Positions 20,906 to 29,983 are shown, numbered from the stretch's first letter. The stretch is DNA of 54,777 bases from Desulfuromonadaceae bacterium (GCA_012512925.1 JAAZDE010000151.1:1-54777); one strand, 5' to 3'. Notes: generated by a model not told the origin, from the sequence alone. Program-made: numbers and translations.

Positions 20906-22248
20906 TAGCCTTCCTTTTCTATCAGGGTCAGTACGGTTCTCAGGTTCCTGCCGTGATCAATCTTGCCGGGACAGACATAGGTGCACAGGGCCAAATCCTC
21001 CTCGTCCAACTCCAGACAGCCGAGCGCTTCCGACTCTTCGATGTCTTTGACCGCCAAGGCCCGCAGCAGGTAGGTGGGGATGACATCCAGCGGCATCACC
21101 TTTTCATAGCTGCCGACGGGGACGATGGCTCTTGGGCTGCCGTTCTGGGAGGTTGTAAAGGCAATGTCGCGGTTGGAGAAACGGTTGATGAGAATGTTTT
21201 TGACCGAATGAAGCTGGCCCCATGGGGAAAACCAGCCCAGAAAACGGCGGATGCCTCCCTCGGGAAGGGCGCAGACTCCCTGATGGAACCTGCCCAGGTA
21301 AGCGTAGGTCTTCTGAGCAGTGCGTCCGCAGAGGAGCGAACCGGAGACGATCCGGTTGCCACCCTCGGTTGTTTCACCATCCATCAGTTCCGCCAGGGAG
21401 GCACCGAGACGGGTCCTGACGAGGCGCGGCCGGCGGACGGAAGGGCCGGCCACGGAGACGATCCGCTCCGTAGCCAATCTGCCGGTGGTAAACAGCTTGC
21501 CGATGGCGACAACATCCTGCGCTCCGATATACCACACCATCTTGCGCTCCCCTACGGGGTCGAGAAAATGGATGTGGGTGCCGGCGTTGCCGGCCGGATG
21601 AGGACCGGAGAATTCAACTTCCACAACCCGTTCCAGTCCCACGGAAATGGCGCTGGCGGCCGCCTTGCAGAGATAGACCTTACCTTCAGTCAGGCGGGAG
21701 ATGAGGATCAGGCCGTCGCGGAAATTTTTTTCCTTCCCCTGGAGGATCACCTCCGGATCGGGAGCCAGAGGATTGGTGTCGATGGCGGTGACGAAAATGG
21801 AGTGGGGTTCGGAATCAACAGCGGGGGCTTTGCTGAAAGGGCGGGTGCGAAAGGCGGGCCACAGGCCCGAAGCAACCAGCTGTTGCCGGATGATCGATCG
21901 CTCCAGCGACGGCAATTTGTCCGTGGCGAAGGAAGGGAAGGTAACTTCCTCGTCCCCTTCCAGAGCGATGACCATCGATTCAAAATGGCGTCTGGCGCCG
22001 CGGTTGATCTCAATCACGGTCCCGGCGCCGGGGGAGGTATACTGCACACCGGGAGTTTTTTTGTCGCTGAACAGGAGTTGGCCAAGTTTCACCTTCTCGC
22101 CGACAGCAACCTCCATGGTCGGCTTCATCCCCACAAAGTCATCGCCGACGACGGCCACCCGGGATACCGGTTTGCCCTCATGGATGACCTGTTCCGGTTC
22201 CCCGGCGACGGGAAGCCGCAATCCCTTTTTAATCCTGATTGGCTCCAT
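20905..22248 (-). CDS. nqrA: Na+-translocating NADH:quinone reductase subunit A
   Basis: The 447-residue cytoplasmic subunit, first gene of the operon. The N-terminus [18 protein letters not shown] and the following [21 protein letters not shown] region match NqrA and its RnfC-like barrel domain. The middle holds [17 protein letters not shown]-type and [11 protein letters not shown] segments, and a Cys pair lies in [13 protein letters not shown] near the C-terminus. AAGGAAG stands three bases before the ATG. A strong promoter lies about 140 bases upstream. It has no Fe-S motifs, unlike RnfC. Confidence 0.96.
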   Translation of the reverse strand: MEPIRIKKGLRLPVAGEPEQVIHEGKPVSRVAVVGDDFVGMKPTMEVAVGEKVKLGQLLFSDKKTPGVQYTSPGAGTVIEINRGARRHFESMVIALEGDEEVTFPSFATDKLPSLERSIIRQQLVASGLWPAFRTRPFSKAPAVDSEPHSIFVTAIDTNPLAPDPEVILQGKEKNFRDGLILISRLTEGKVYLCKAAASAISVGLERVVEVEFSGPHPAGNAGTHIHFLDPVGERKMVWYIGAQDVVAIGKLFTTGRLATERIVSVAGPSVRRPRLVRTRLGASLAELMDGETTEGGNRIVSGSLLCGRTAQKTYAYLGRFHQGVCALPEGGIRRFLGWFSPWGQLHSVKNILINRFSNRDIAFTTSQNGSPRAIVPVGSYEKVMPLDVIPTYLLRALAVKDIEESEALGCLELDEEDLALCTYVCPGKIDHGRNLRTVLTLIEKEG

Positions 22249-22387
22249 AATCTTCCTTGTCCCCCGCTCCTTGCCCGGTCTGATTTTTTCGCGTCCATTT
22301 CCATCCGTGAACGGATCGAAATGCGGGCAAAGTTCAGTCGTAGAGGGTTTCGATGTGTCCCTGGAAAATCATATAACACTGTTTTAA

Positions 22388-22416
22388 ATTTTATAGACCC
22401 TCTTTAAGGGTGTCAA
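22388..22416 (-). promoter_or_regulatory. Sigma-70 promoter of the nqr operon with inverted repeat in the spacer
   Basis: Read on the minus strand: -35 TTGACA (22416-22411), a 17-base spacer, then -10 TAAAAT (22393-22388). Both boxes are near consensus at ideal spacing. The region between them contains ACCCTTAAAGAGGGT, a five-base inverted repeat around TTAAA, placed where a repressor could block RNA polymerase. Transcription would start near 22381, leaving a leader of about 130 bases before nqrA, which holds a small hairpin (ATCCGT/ACGGAT). Confidence 0.7.
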
Positions 22417-22583
22417 CATGATAAATTTTTCGGAATGAAACGGATTAAAAAAACCGATATCGGCCACAGATGGTCGAAGTTCTTCCTTTTCTTCGGCGAA
22501 AAAAGTTTTCCTGCGCCGGCATTTATTATGATCCTCTCTTTTATCCCATACTTGATGCCATCGCTTCGGATATAATTAGTCAT
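22413..22583 (-). CDS. Small basic protein of unknown function (candidate)
   Basis: A 56-codon frame upstream of nqrA. Its ATG is five bases after a perfect GGAGG, which is the main support. The product begins MTNYIRSDGIKYGIKERIII, is Lys/Arg-rich in the middle (SPKKRKNFDHLW) and hydrophobic near the end. I recognise no family. The stop overlaps the -35 box of the nqr promoter. The frame may be a real small protein, a leader, or chance. No other gene occupies 22417-22667, which is otherwise empty. Confidence 0.35.
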   Translation of the reverse strand: MTNYIRSDGIKYGIKERIIINAGAGKLFSPKKRKNFDHLWPISVFLIRFIPKNLSC

Positions 22584-22688
22584 GGTTGCCTCCAATCCGT
22601 TGCCGTCGCCCTGAGAGTGGGGACGATTTAAGGAATCGAGGCGGATAGTACCGGGAATTTTCCCCTTTTGGATAATCAATTTTACCTT

Positions 22689-23114
22689 ATGCTTAAAGTT
22701 TCCGCTACCTTGACTATTCCTGAAGCTGAAATACGGATCTCCTTTGTCCGTTCCGGGGGACCCGGCGGGCAGAATGTCAACAAGGTGGCCACCGCCGTTC
22801 TTCTTCAGTTCGACTTTCGTCATTCTCCCACCCTCACTGAGGAAAGCAAGGCGCTTCTGGATCAATATCCCGACAGCCGCATCGGCAGGGACGGAGTGAT
22901 CACCATCCGCGCCAGCCGCTACCGCTCTCAGGAGATGAACCGCCAGGACGCCATGAGCCGCCTGGCCGCTTTGATCGGAGCGGCACTGAGACGCCGCGTT
23001 CCCCGCCGTCCCACCCGGCCGACCACCGCCTCGCTGAAAAAGAGGCTGGAAGGTAAAAAGAGGCGCGGGTCGATAAAAAAGGGGCGGACCGCCCGTTTCG
23101 ACGATTCGGAATGA
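22689..23114 (+). CDS. arfB: Alternative ribosome-rescue factor ArfB (peptidyl-tRNA hydrolase, RF1-like domain)
   Basis: ArfB (YaeJ) frees ribosomes stalled on truncated mRNA by hydrolysing peptidyl-tRNA. The 141-residue protein has the release-factor catalytic loop RSGGPGGQNVNKVATAVLL with the GGQ motif, and a basic C-terminal tail (LKKRLEGKKRRGSIKKGR) that would enter the empty mRNA channel. Size and order match ArfB rather than full release factors. The start ATG 22689 aligns with other ArfB N-termini (TLTIPEAEI); a TTG at 22668 extends the frame. No clear ribosome binding site precedes either. Confidence 0.9.
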   Translation: MLKVSATLTIPEAEIRISFVRSGGPGGQNVNKVATAVLLQFDFRHSPTLTEESKALLDQYPDSRIGRDGVITIRASRYRSQEMNRQDAMSRLAALIGAALRRRVPRRPTRPTTASLKKRLEGKKRRGSIKKGRTARFDDSE

Positions 23115-23164
23115 GCTGGAAGTGCAGATGAAAAACTTTCCTGACATTTGCGGAGACCGTTTCC

Positions 23165-24649
23165 ATGGGCCCTCTTCATAGAGCCTGTTTGCTGTCCCCC
23201 CCAGCTTTTTTTCTTTTTACGGCGTTTATCTGCCTGTCCCTGCTTTCGGGCTGTGCCGTCGGTCCCGACTATCTTCCCCCCCAGGCACAAGTACCCGATT
23301 CCTGGCATGCCAGACCCGACCCCGCCATGGTCCGCGATTGCCAGGCCATTCACCGTTGGTGGACCCTGTTCGACGACCCTCTCCTGGAAACCCTGATCCG
23401 GGAATCTGCCGCCGGAAATCTGGATCTCAAAACCGCTTACGCGAGGGTCAGAGAAGCCCGCGCCACCCTCGGCATCGCCCGCGGGGATCTGCTGCCCGAA
23501 ATCGGCGGCGGCGGCTCCCTAAATCGCCAGCGCACCAGTGACAACACCATCAATCCGGGCTCCATCGCCACCTATTACAAAACAGCTCTGGATGCGAGCT
23601 GGGAGATCGACCTGTTCGGCCGCATCCGCCGTTCGGTGGAAGCGGCGGCCGCGGATTATCAGGCCAGCCGGGAAGATGTCAACGATATCCTGGTGACCCT
23701 TCAGGCCGAGGTGGCCGTCACTTATCTCAACATCCGCACCCTCCAGGCCCAGCTCCGCGCCAGCGAAAGGAACATCTCCTCCCAGAAGCAATCGCTGGAA
23801 CTGACCCGCGCCCGTTTCAAGCATGGTCTGGCCACCGATCTCGATGTCGCCCAGGCGGAGCGGATCCTTTACAGTTCGGAAGCGGAAATGCCTCTGCTGC
23901 GAACCAGTCTGGCCGGGGCCATCAACGCCATGGCAGTTCTGCTGGGCGGCCCGCCTGGCTATCTTTCCGACGAATTTGCCCGGGAAGAGCCGATTCCCCT
24001 GCCCCCGGAGCCGGTGATGATCGGCATTCCCGCCGATCTGGTCCGCCGCCGTCCCGATATCCGCCGTGCGGAGCGGCAGCTGGCGGCCCAGACGGCGCGG
24101 ATCGGGGTGGCCACCGCCGATCTCTACCCGAGCTTTTCCCTTTCGGGGACCTTCGGTTTCGAATCCATTTCGACGGCCGATCTTTTCGACGCCGGGAGCC
24201 GGACCTGGTCTTATGGACCCTCCCTGCGCTGGCTGCTGTTTTCCGGCAACCGCATCCGCAACCGCATTCGGGCCGAGGATGCCCGCACCGAGCAGGCCCT
24301 GCTGAATTACGAAAAGACGCTTCTCAACGCACTGCGTGAGGTGGAGGATGGGGTGGTGGCATTTTCCCAGCAGCGAACAAGGGTGGCGGCTCTGGAGCGT
24401 TCTGTGGCCGCATCCCATCGCAACCTGCGGCTGGCCTCCAACCTCTACAAGGAAGGGCTGGTCGATTTTCAGAATGTGCTGGACGCACAGCGCTCCATTA
24501 TCCTTCTCGATAATGAACTGGCGGCGGCCAAAGGGGAGAGCGCCATTATTCTGGTGCGGCTCTACAAGGCTCTGGGCGGAGGGTGGGACCAGAAGGGAGA
24601 GGGGGCCAACGCTTTCGTGAAGCCGGCCCCCGGCGACGAAAATTTCTGA
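23165..24649 (+). CDS. Outer-membrane efflux lipoprotein (TolC/OprM/NodT family)
   Basis: The outer-membrane channel of a tripartite pump, 494 residues. The signal peptide ends in a lipobox LLSGC, followed by AVGPDYLPP, a hallmark of the OprM/CusC branch. Two OEP repeats are visible: the first has LLETLIRESAAGNLDLKTAYARVREAR, the second has RRPDIRRAERQLAAQTARIGVATADLYPSF. It is the first gene of a channel-adaptor-transporter operon; the adaptor starts 48 bases later. The ATG has GGAGA nine bases upstream. Substrate cannot be deduced. Confidence 0.93.
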   Translation: MGPLHRACLLSPPAFFLFTAFICLSLLSGCAVGPDYLPPQAQVPDSWHARPDPAMVRDCQAIHRWWTLFDDPLLETLIRESAAGNLDLKTAYARVREARATLGIARGDLLPEIGGGGSLNRQRTSDNTINPGSIATYYKTALDASWEIDLFGRIRRSVEAAAADYQASREDVNDILVTLQAEVAVTYLNIRTLQAQLRASERNISSQKQSLELTRARFKHGLATDLDVAQAERILYSSEAEMPLLRTSLAGAINAMAVLLGGPPGYLSDEFAREEPIPLPPEPVMIGIPADLVRRRPDIRRAERQLAAQTARIGVATADLYPSFSLSGTFGFESISTADLFDAGSRTWSYGPSLRWLLFSGNRIRNRIRAEDARTEQALLNYEKTLLNALREVEDGVVAFSQQRTRVAALERSVAASHRNLRLASNLYKEGLVDFQNVLDAQRSIILLDNELAAAKGESAIILVRLYKALGGGWDQKGEGANAFVKPAPGDENF

Positions 24650-24696
24650 GGTGGCCACTTTTCTGGATCTGAATTCACCATAGGGGAGTCAGCATA

Positions 24697-25905
24697 ATGT
24701 TCCATTCATACCCGGTGTCACGGCTTTTCCAGTGTCTTGTGACGGTTTCTCTTTTTCTACCGGTGCCGTTTTTGGTTGGCTGCGGAAATGAGCAGAAACC
24801 GGCCGCCGCTCCACCCCCACCGATGGTAACGGTCACGGCTCCGACGGCCCAAACGGTCACCGCTTACGCCGAATTCACCGGTGTCACCGCTCCTTTTGAA
24901 GCGGTGGAAATCCGGGCACGGGTTGTCGGCTATCTGGAAAACGTTCACTTCCAGGATGGCATCCTGGTGAAGAAAGGGGATCTGCTTTTCACCATCGATC
25001 CCAAGCCGTTCCGGGCCAAACTGGAACAAGCGAAGGCCGATCTGCTGGTGCGGGAAGCTGAAATGAATCTGGCCGCGACCACTTTGCGGCGCAAGGAAGG
25101 GGCGCTCAAGGACAAGGCGATCAGCGAGGTGGAGGTAATCCAGGCCCGGGCCGAGCAAAAAAAAGCGGCGGCTGCCGCCGAAGCGGCCCGCGCCCAAGTG
25201 GAGACGGCCCGTCTCGACCTTTCCTACACCCTGGTGCGGGCGCCGATCAACGGCCGCATCGGGCGCAATCTGGTCGACATCGGCAATCTGGTCGGCTCCG
25301 ACGGGCCGACCCTGCTGACCACCATCGTCAACGACAATCCGATCTACATTTATTTCACTGTCAGTGAACGGGATATCCTCGACTATCTCCGCAGCATTCG
25401 GGAGCGGAATGAGCCGCTCGACAAGTGGCGAAATCCGAAACTGTTCCTCGGCCTGGCCAATGAAGAGGGCTATCCCCATGAAGGAAAAGTCGATTTTGCC
25501 GAGAACACCCTCGATCCCGCCACCGGGACTCTCAAGGTTCGCGGTCTTTTCGACAATCGGGAAGGAATTCTGCTGCCCGGTCTTTTCGCCAAGGTGCGCC
25601 TGCCGGTGGGGAATCCCTACCCGGCGCTGCTGGTTCCCGACCAGGCGATCGGCAAGGATCAGCGCGGCAGCTTCATCCTGATTGTCAACAAAAAAAATAT
25701 CGTCGAGTACCGTCCGGTGGTGGCAGGACAACTTTTCGGCGCCGACCGGGTGATCCGCTCCGGCGTTGCCGAGGATGATCGGGTCATCGTTTCGGGACTC
25801 CAGAAGGCGATGCCCGGCATGCCGGTAACCGCGGTGCCGGCCGGCCAGGTCGGTTCTCCCGAAACAGGACCGGCGACACGTGAAAATGGGGGAGGTCCAT
25901 CCTGA
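24697..25905 (+). CDS. RND efflux periplasmic adaptor lipoprotein (AcrA/MexA family)
   Basis: The membrane-fusion protein of the pump, 402 residues. The signal peptide carries a lipobox (LVGC) for N-terminal lipidation. It then shows the barrel-sandwich hybrid half (RVVGYLENVHFQDGILVKKGDLLFTIDP), a coiled-coil hairpin rich in A/E/R (about residues 105-175), the second lipoyl half (LDLSYTLVRAPINGRIGRNLVDIGNLV) and the beta-barrel/MP domains. The stop overlaps the start of the transporter gene, so the subunits are translated together. GGGGAG precedes the ATG. Confidence 0.94.
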   Translation: MFHSYPVSRLFQCLVTVSLFLPVPFLVGCGNEQKPAAAPPPPMVTVTAPTAQTVTAYAEFTGVTAPFEAVEIRARVVGYLENVHFQDGILVKKGDLLFTIDPKPFRAKLEQAKADLLVREAEMNLAATTLRRKEGALKDKAISEVEVIQARAEQKKAAAAAEAARAQVETARLDLSYTLVRAPINGRIGRNLVDIGNLVGSDGPTLLTTIVNDNPIYIYFTVSERDILDYLRSIRERNEPLDKWRNPKLFLGLANEEGYPHEGKVDFAENTLDPATGTLKVRGLFDNREGILLPGLFAKVRLPVGNPYPALLVPDQAIGKDQRGSFILIVNKKNIVEYRPVVAGQLFGADRVIRSGVAEDDRVIVSGLQKAMPGMPVTAVPAGQVGSPETGPATRENGGGPS

Positions 25906-28900
25906 TGTTCAGCCGTTTTTTCATTGAACGTCCCCGCTTTGCCGCCGTTATCTCCATCGTTATCGTCATCGCCGGCCTGGTGGTTTTCAACCTCCTCCCG
26001 GTGGCCATGTACCCCGAGATCACGCCGCCGACGGTCAAGGTGGAAGCCTTCTATCCGGGTGCCAACGCCAGGGTTCTGGCCGATACGGTGGCCGTTCCCA
26101 TCGAACAGGAGGTCAACGGGGTGGAGCAGATGCTTTACATGGCGAGCACCTGCTCCAACAACGGGTCCTATTCCCTGACCGTCACTTTCAAGGTGGGGAC
26201 CGACCTTGACATGGCGGCTGTCCGTGTCCAGAACCGCGTCGCCATCGCCGAATCCTCGCTTCCCGAAGAGGTCACACGGCAAGGAGTCACGGTCAGCAAG
26301 GAGTCGACCAACATTGTTCTTATCGCCGCCCTGACCTCGACCGACAAGCGCTACGACGAGCTTTTTCTCAGCAACTACGCGACGCTTCGGGTCAAGGATG
26401 AACTCTCCCGCCTCGACGGCGTCGGCAATGTTTTCATTTTCGGGGTCGGCGACTACAGCATGCGGATCTGGCTCGACCCGGCCAAGCTGAAAGCCAGGGG
26501 ATTGACCACCACCGACGTGGTCAGCGCCATCCGTGAGCAGAACGTCCAGGTGGCGGCCGGCCAGATCGGCCAGCCGCCGGCGCCGCCGGGACAGAACTTC
26601 CAGTATTCGGTCAACACCCTGGGGCGTCTGGAAGAGGTGGCGCAGTTCGAAGAGATCATCCTCAGCTCGGAACCGGGAGAAGGGCGCCTGCTGCGGGTCA
26701 GAGACGTGGCGCGGGTGGAACTGGGGGCGCAGAATTATGACATCTCTTCTCAACTGAAAGGCACTCCCATCGTCGGCCTGGGAGTTTTCCAGCTTCCCGG
26801 CGCCAACTCTCTGGAAGTTTCCCGGAAGGTCCGCGCCAAGATGGAGGAACTCAAGCAGAGCTTTCCTCCCGGCATGGATTACCGGGTTCCCTTCGACACC
26901 ACCGGCTACATATCGGCGTCGATTCGTGAGGTGCTGATCACCATCTTCATCGCCGCCGTTCTGGTCATCCTCACCATCCTGCTGTTTCTGGAGGATTGGC
27001 GGGCCACCTTGATCCCTGCCGCCGCCATCCCCGTCTCTCTGATCGGCACTTTCGCCTTCATGGGGGTGCTTGGTTTCAGCATCAACACCCTGAGCCTGTT
27101 CGGCATCGTTCTGGCCATCGGCGTGGTGGTCGATGACGCCATCCTCGTGGTGGAGAATACGGCGCGCAACATCACCGAAAACCGGCTGCCGCCCAAGGAG
27201 GCGGCAATCCGCGCCATGGAGGAGGTCACCGGCCCGGTCATCGCCACCACTCTGGTTCTGCTGGCGGTATTTGTTCCCACCGCTTTTCTGGGCGGGATTA
27301 CCGGCCAGCTCTACCGCCAGTTTGCCCTGACCATTTCCGCCGCCACCGTTTTCAGCTCCATCAACGCCCTGACCCTGAGTCCGTCGCTGTGCGCCATCTT
27401 TCTGCGCCAGCCGCGGGAAAAGCGAAACTGGTTTGTCCGCCTTTTCAATCGGGGGTATGAACGCAGCGCCGCCGTCTATCAGAAATCCCTGGCGCTGGTA
27501 ATGAGGCGGATGGCTGTCATGGTCATCCTTTTTCTGGCTCTGGGCGCGGCCACCTTTTTCGGTTACCTGAATATCCCCACCGGCTTTGTCCCCCCGGAAG
27601 ACCAGGGGTGGGCCATCGTCTTCGCCCAGCTTCCCGATGCGGCCTCCAAACAGCGTACCGAAGCGGTGGTTGCCGAAATCAACCAGAGGTTTGCCCGGAT
27701 AGAAGGAATTGAAAGCTGGGTGTCGGTGCCCGGCTTCTCCCTGCTGGACGGCGGCGTTGCCGCCAATGCCGCCACCTTTTGGGTGGTTTTTGACCCGTGG
27801 GAAAAAAGAAGGGCTTCCCATCTCAGCCAGGAAGCTCTCATCGGAAGGATGTGGCAGGAATTTTATACTATCCAGGAGGCCGCCATCATCCCCTTCGTCC
27901 CCCCCCCCATCATGGGGCTGGGGGAGTCGGGAGGGTTTCAGATGATGCTTCAGGACCGGGGAGGTGTCGGCTTCGATGCCCTCCAGGAGATGCTTGGGAT
28001 GGTGGTTCGGGATGCCAACGCCCGCCCTGGCCTGCAGACGGTCTACAGCACCTTTCGGGCCAATGTGCCGCAAATTTTTGTCGATGTGGATCGCACCAAG
28101 GCCAAAACCCTGGGCGTTCCCCTGTCGTCGGTCTTTGAAACCCTGCAGGCCTACCTTGGTTCCGCTTATGTAAATGATTTCAATAAGTTCGGCCGTTCCT
28201 ACCAGGTCAAGGTGCAGGCCGAACCGGAATTCCGGGCTTCGCTGGAGGACATCCGCCGGCTGGAGGTGCGCAACAACCAGGGTGGGATGCTCCCCCTCGG
28301 GACCCTGGTATCGGTGAAGGACGCTTTCGGGCCCCAGGTGATCAGCCGCTACAACCTGTATCCGGCCGCCGCCGTCAATGGTTCGGCGGCGCCGGGAGTG
28401 AGTTCCGGGGAGGCTCTCAACCGGATGGAGGAGGTGGTCCGCGCCCGCCTTCCCTCCTCCATGGGCTTTGAATGGACCGGCATCTCCTACCAGGAAAAAG
28501 CCGTCGGCGGGGAGGCGGTTTTCATTTTTCTGCTGGCGGTCGTTTTCGTCTATCTGACCCTGTGCGCCCAGTACGAAAGCTGGATGATTCCAGTGGCCGT
28601 CATTCTCTCCGTGCCTCTGGCCATTTTCGGCACCATGGCGGCACTGATGATCCGCGGTCTCGACATCAACGTCTATACCCAGATCGGCATGGTGCTGTTG
28701 GTCGCCCTGGCCAGCAAGAGTTCCATTCTAATCGTGGAATTCGCCAAAGAAATTCACACTTCGGGCAAAGGGGCGGTTGAGGCGGCGCTGGAGGCAGCCC
28801 GCCTCCGCTTCCGGCCTATTTTGATGACCGCGTTCACTTTCATCCTGGGAGTGTTTCCCCTGATCGTCGCCACCGGCGCGGGAGCCGCCGCCCGCCGCGC

Positions 28901-29063
28901 CCTCGGCACGGCGGTTTTCGCCGGTATGATTTCCGCAACCCTGCTAACTATTTTTTTCGTGCCGGTTTTTTACGTTTTGGTGCAGAAAATCCGGGATTTT
29001 GGCAAATCGAAAGGGACTGGGGGAGAAAAAGGGGAGGGGCCTCACAACAGCCCGAAGGCGTGA
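25905..29063 (+). CDS. RND multidrug efflux transporter, HAE1 family (AcrB/MexB-like)
   Basis: The proton-driven inner-membrane pump of the operon, 1052 residues with 12 helices and two large periplasmic loops. It opens MFSRFFIERPRFAAVISIVI. The proton-relay acidic pair is in LAIGVVVDDAILVVENTARN, and the matching Lys is in ASKSSILIVEFAKEI. These residues place it in the hydrophobic-drug (HAE1) group, not the metal (HME) group. A run of ten C at 27899-27908 encodes FVPPPIM. Its last 22 bases overlap the convergent gene at 29042. No regulator gene lies beside the operon. Confidence 0.95.
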   Translation: MFSRFFIERPRFAAVISIVIVIAGLVVFNLLPVAMYPEITPPTVKVEAFYPGANARVLADTVAVPIEQEVNGVEQMLYMASTCSNNGSYSLTVTFKVGTDLDMAAVRVQNRVAIAESSLPEEVTRQGVTVSKESTNIVLIAALTSTDKRYDELFLSNYATLRVKDELSRLDGVGNVFIFGVGDYSMRIWLDPAKLKARGLTTTDVVSAIREQNVQVAAGQIGQPPAPPGQNFQYSVNTLGRLEEVAQFEEIILSSEPGEGRLLRVRDVARVELGAQNYDISSQLKGTPIVGLGVFQLPGANSLEVSRKVRAKMEELKQSFPPGMDYRVPFDTTGYISASIREVLITIFIAAVLVILTILLFLEDWRATLIPAAAIPVSLIGTFAFMGVLGFSINTLSLFGIVLAIGVVVDDAILVVENTARNITENRLPPKEAAIRAMEEVTGPVIATTLVLLAVFVPTAFLGGITGQLYRQFALTISAATVFSSINALTLSPSLCAIFLRQPREKRNWFVRLFNRGYERSAAVYQKSLALVMRRMAVMVILFLALGAATFFGYLNIPTGFVPPEDQGWAIVFAQLPDAASKQRTEAVVAEINQRFARIEGIESWVSVPGFSLLDGGVAANAATFWVVFDPWEKRRASHLSQEALIGRMWQEFYTIQEAAIIPFVPPPIMGLGESGGFQMMLQDRGGVGFDALQEMLGMVVRDANARPGLQTVYSTFRANVPQIFVDVDRTKAKTLGVPLSSVFETLQAYLGSAYVNDFNKFGRSYQVKVQAEPEFRASLEDIRRLEVRNNQGGMLPLGTLVSVKDAFGPQVISRYNLYPAAAVNGSAAPGVSSGEALNRMEEVVRARLPSSMGFEWTGISYQEKAVGGEAVFIFLLAVVFVYLTLCAQYESWMIPVAVILSVPLAIFGTMAALMIRGLDINVYTQIGMVLLVALASKSSILIVEFAKEIHTSGKGAVEAALEAARLRFRPILMTAFTFILGVFPLIVATGAGAAARRALGTAVFAGMISATLLTIFFVPVFYVLVQKIRDFGKSKGTGGEKGEGPHNSPKA

Positions 29064-29476
29064 TACGCCATCAGAAAGACATAGGTTGCCACCATATTCA
29101 CCGCCAACAAGACGATCTTTCTGAATTTCCGGTATTTCCAGACCAGACTGAAGAGAAGGACGGTTACGCTCATTTTAAAGAGAAACGCGGTCTCGCTTTG
29201 CGATTCGAACAGGTACTTCATGAGGGGATTCAATTCCCCACCGCCGTTTTTCAACACATTCACGGTCAGGAAAAAATCCAGCAGATTGAGAATTACAAAG
29301 CTCAACAAAATCGCCATCATGGCAAGGCGGTTTTGGCTGAGAAAATAGAGGAAGCTGGTAAAGGAACGGCTTCTTCCGACGTTCCGGCGGTCAAAACCGG
29401 AGCGGTTTTCATGCCAGCGGAAACACGGCGGATTAATGCGCCGTTCCCCAATCCGTTGATCCCGAATAATGTCCAT
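29042..29476 (-). CDS. DUF5658 family membrane protein
   Basis: A 144-residue protein with a basic N-terminal tail containing the RRNVGRSR-type Arg motif. About four membrane helices follow: AMMAILLSFVILNLLDFFLT, the TAFLFKMSVTVLLFSLVW stretch and the C-terminal IVLLAVNMVATYVFLMAYH. The LNLLDFFLTVNVLKNGGGELNPLM region (a DxxxT near the start of the first helix and a conserved ELNP) is what I associate with DUF5658. The function of the family is unknown. A GAGGG lies nine bases before the ATG. Its 3' end overlaps the RND transporter gene tail to tail. Confidence 0.65.
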   Translation of the reverse strand: MDIIRDQRIGERRINPPCFRWHENRSGFDRRNVGRSRSFTSFLYFLSQNRLAMMAILLSFVILNLLDFFLTVNVLKNGGGELNPLMKYLFESQSETAFLFKMSVTVLLFSLVWKYRKFRKIVLLAVNMVATYVFLMAYHAFGLL

Positions 29477-29767
29477 AATACTTTGCCCTCAACAAACGGA
29501 AATGTTTCTCGAGGCTCTTCTTGCTTCAATAATAACCTAAAATAGTTTTGTTTTTTTCTCCGGAACCGGCCCCTGGAATTTTTGGCGGGAATATTTTTAA
29601 CCTTTTGGGCTTTCCCGGGAGCTTAAATTCTTCCGATTTCAACTGTATCTTATTATAGAAAGTTTATGCGGGAAATTCAAAATTTTTATTAATTGTGGAG
29701 ATAATAGCAGGATAAAAACCGCAGTCAGGGAATCCGCCGGGGTTGCAAAACGGAGCGGAACAATTAA
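29477..29767. other. AT-rich intergenic region
   Basis: About 290 bases between DUF5658 and the rubredoxin promoter, rich in A/T runs. I see no gene, terminator with a clear stem, or known riboswitch. The right end carries the rubredoxin promoter. Confidence 0.5.
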
Positions 29768-29786
29768 ACTGATGATAATCATTCTC
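29742..29786 (+). promoter_or_regulatory. Rubredoxin promoter with Fur-box-like operator
   Basis: A plausible promoter is TTGCAA, 16 bases, TAAACT. Overlapping its downstream edge is ACTGATGATAATCATTCTC (29768-29786). This matches the 19-base Fur consensus GATAATGATAATCATTATC at about 15 positions, including the core TGATAATCATT. Fur bound there would be expected to block transcription when Fe(II) is plentiful. The rubredoxin start codon is about 40 bases downstream, after AAAAGGAGGT. Confidence 0.6.
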
Positions 29787-29824
29787 TCCAGTTTGGAAAA
29801 AACATTTAAAAGGAGGTAACAGTT

Positions 29825-29983
29825 ATGGCGGCAAAGTATCAATGCGTATGCAACTATGTGTATGACCCTGCCGAAGGGGATCCGAAGGGGAAAATTCCAC
29901 CGGGAACGGCCTTCGAAGACCTTCCCGATGACTGGGTCTGCCCGGTCTGCGGCCTCGGCAAGGACGCCTTCGTGCAGATCTGA
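29825..29983 (+). CDS. Rubredoxin with an atypical CxC first knuckle
   Basis: A 52-residue rubredoxin-like protein, a small electron carrier that normally holds one Fe by four Cys. The second knuckle is normal ([15 protein letters not shown], Cys 39 and 42) and the [11 protein letters not shown] loop is intact. The first knuckle reads [12 protein letters not shown], giving Cys 7 and Cys 9 with one residue between them instead of two. The other rubredoxin in this window (43221) has the normal CVVC. The strong ribosome binding site AAAAGGAGGT and a downstream terminator show a functional monocistronic unit. The missing codon could alter Fe binding, redox potential or metal choice (inference). 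Confidence 0.9.
   Translation: MAAKYQCVCNYVYDPAEGDPKGKIPPGTAFEDLPDDWVCPVCGLGKDAFVQI

Noticed and set aside
25659-28073. An 804-codon open frame antisense to the RND transporter and adaptor genes.
   Set aside because: It mirrors strongly G/C-biased third positions of real genes, has low-complexity G/D/H-rich content and lacks family motifs. The sense genes are certain.
29042-29063. Overlap of RND and DUF5658 genes as a sign of frameshift.
   Set aside because: Both proteins reach their expected ends; a short convergent overlap is common in compact genomes.
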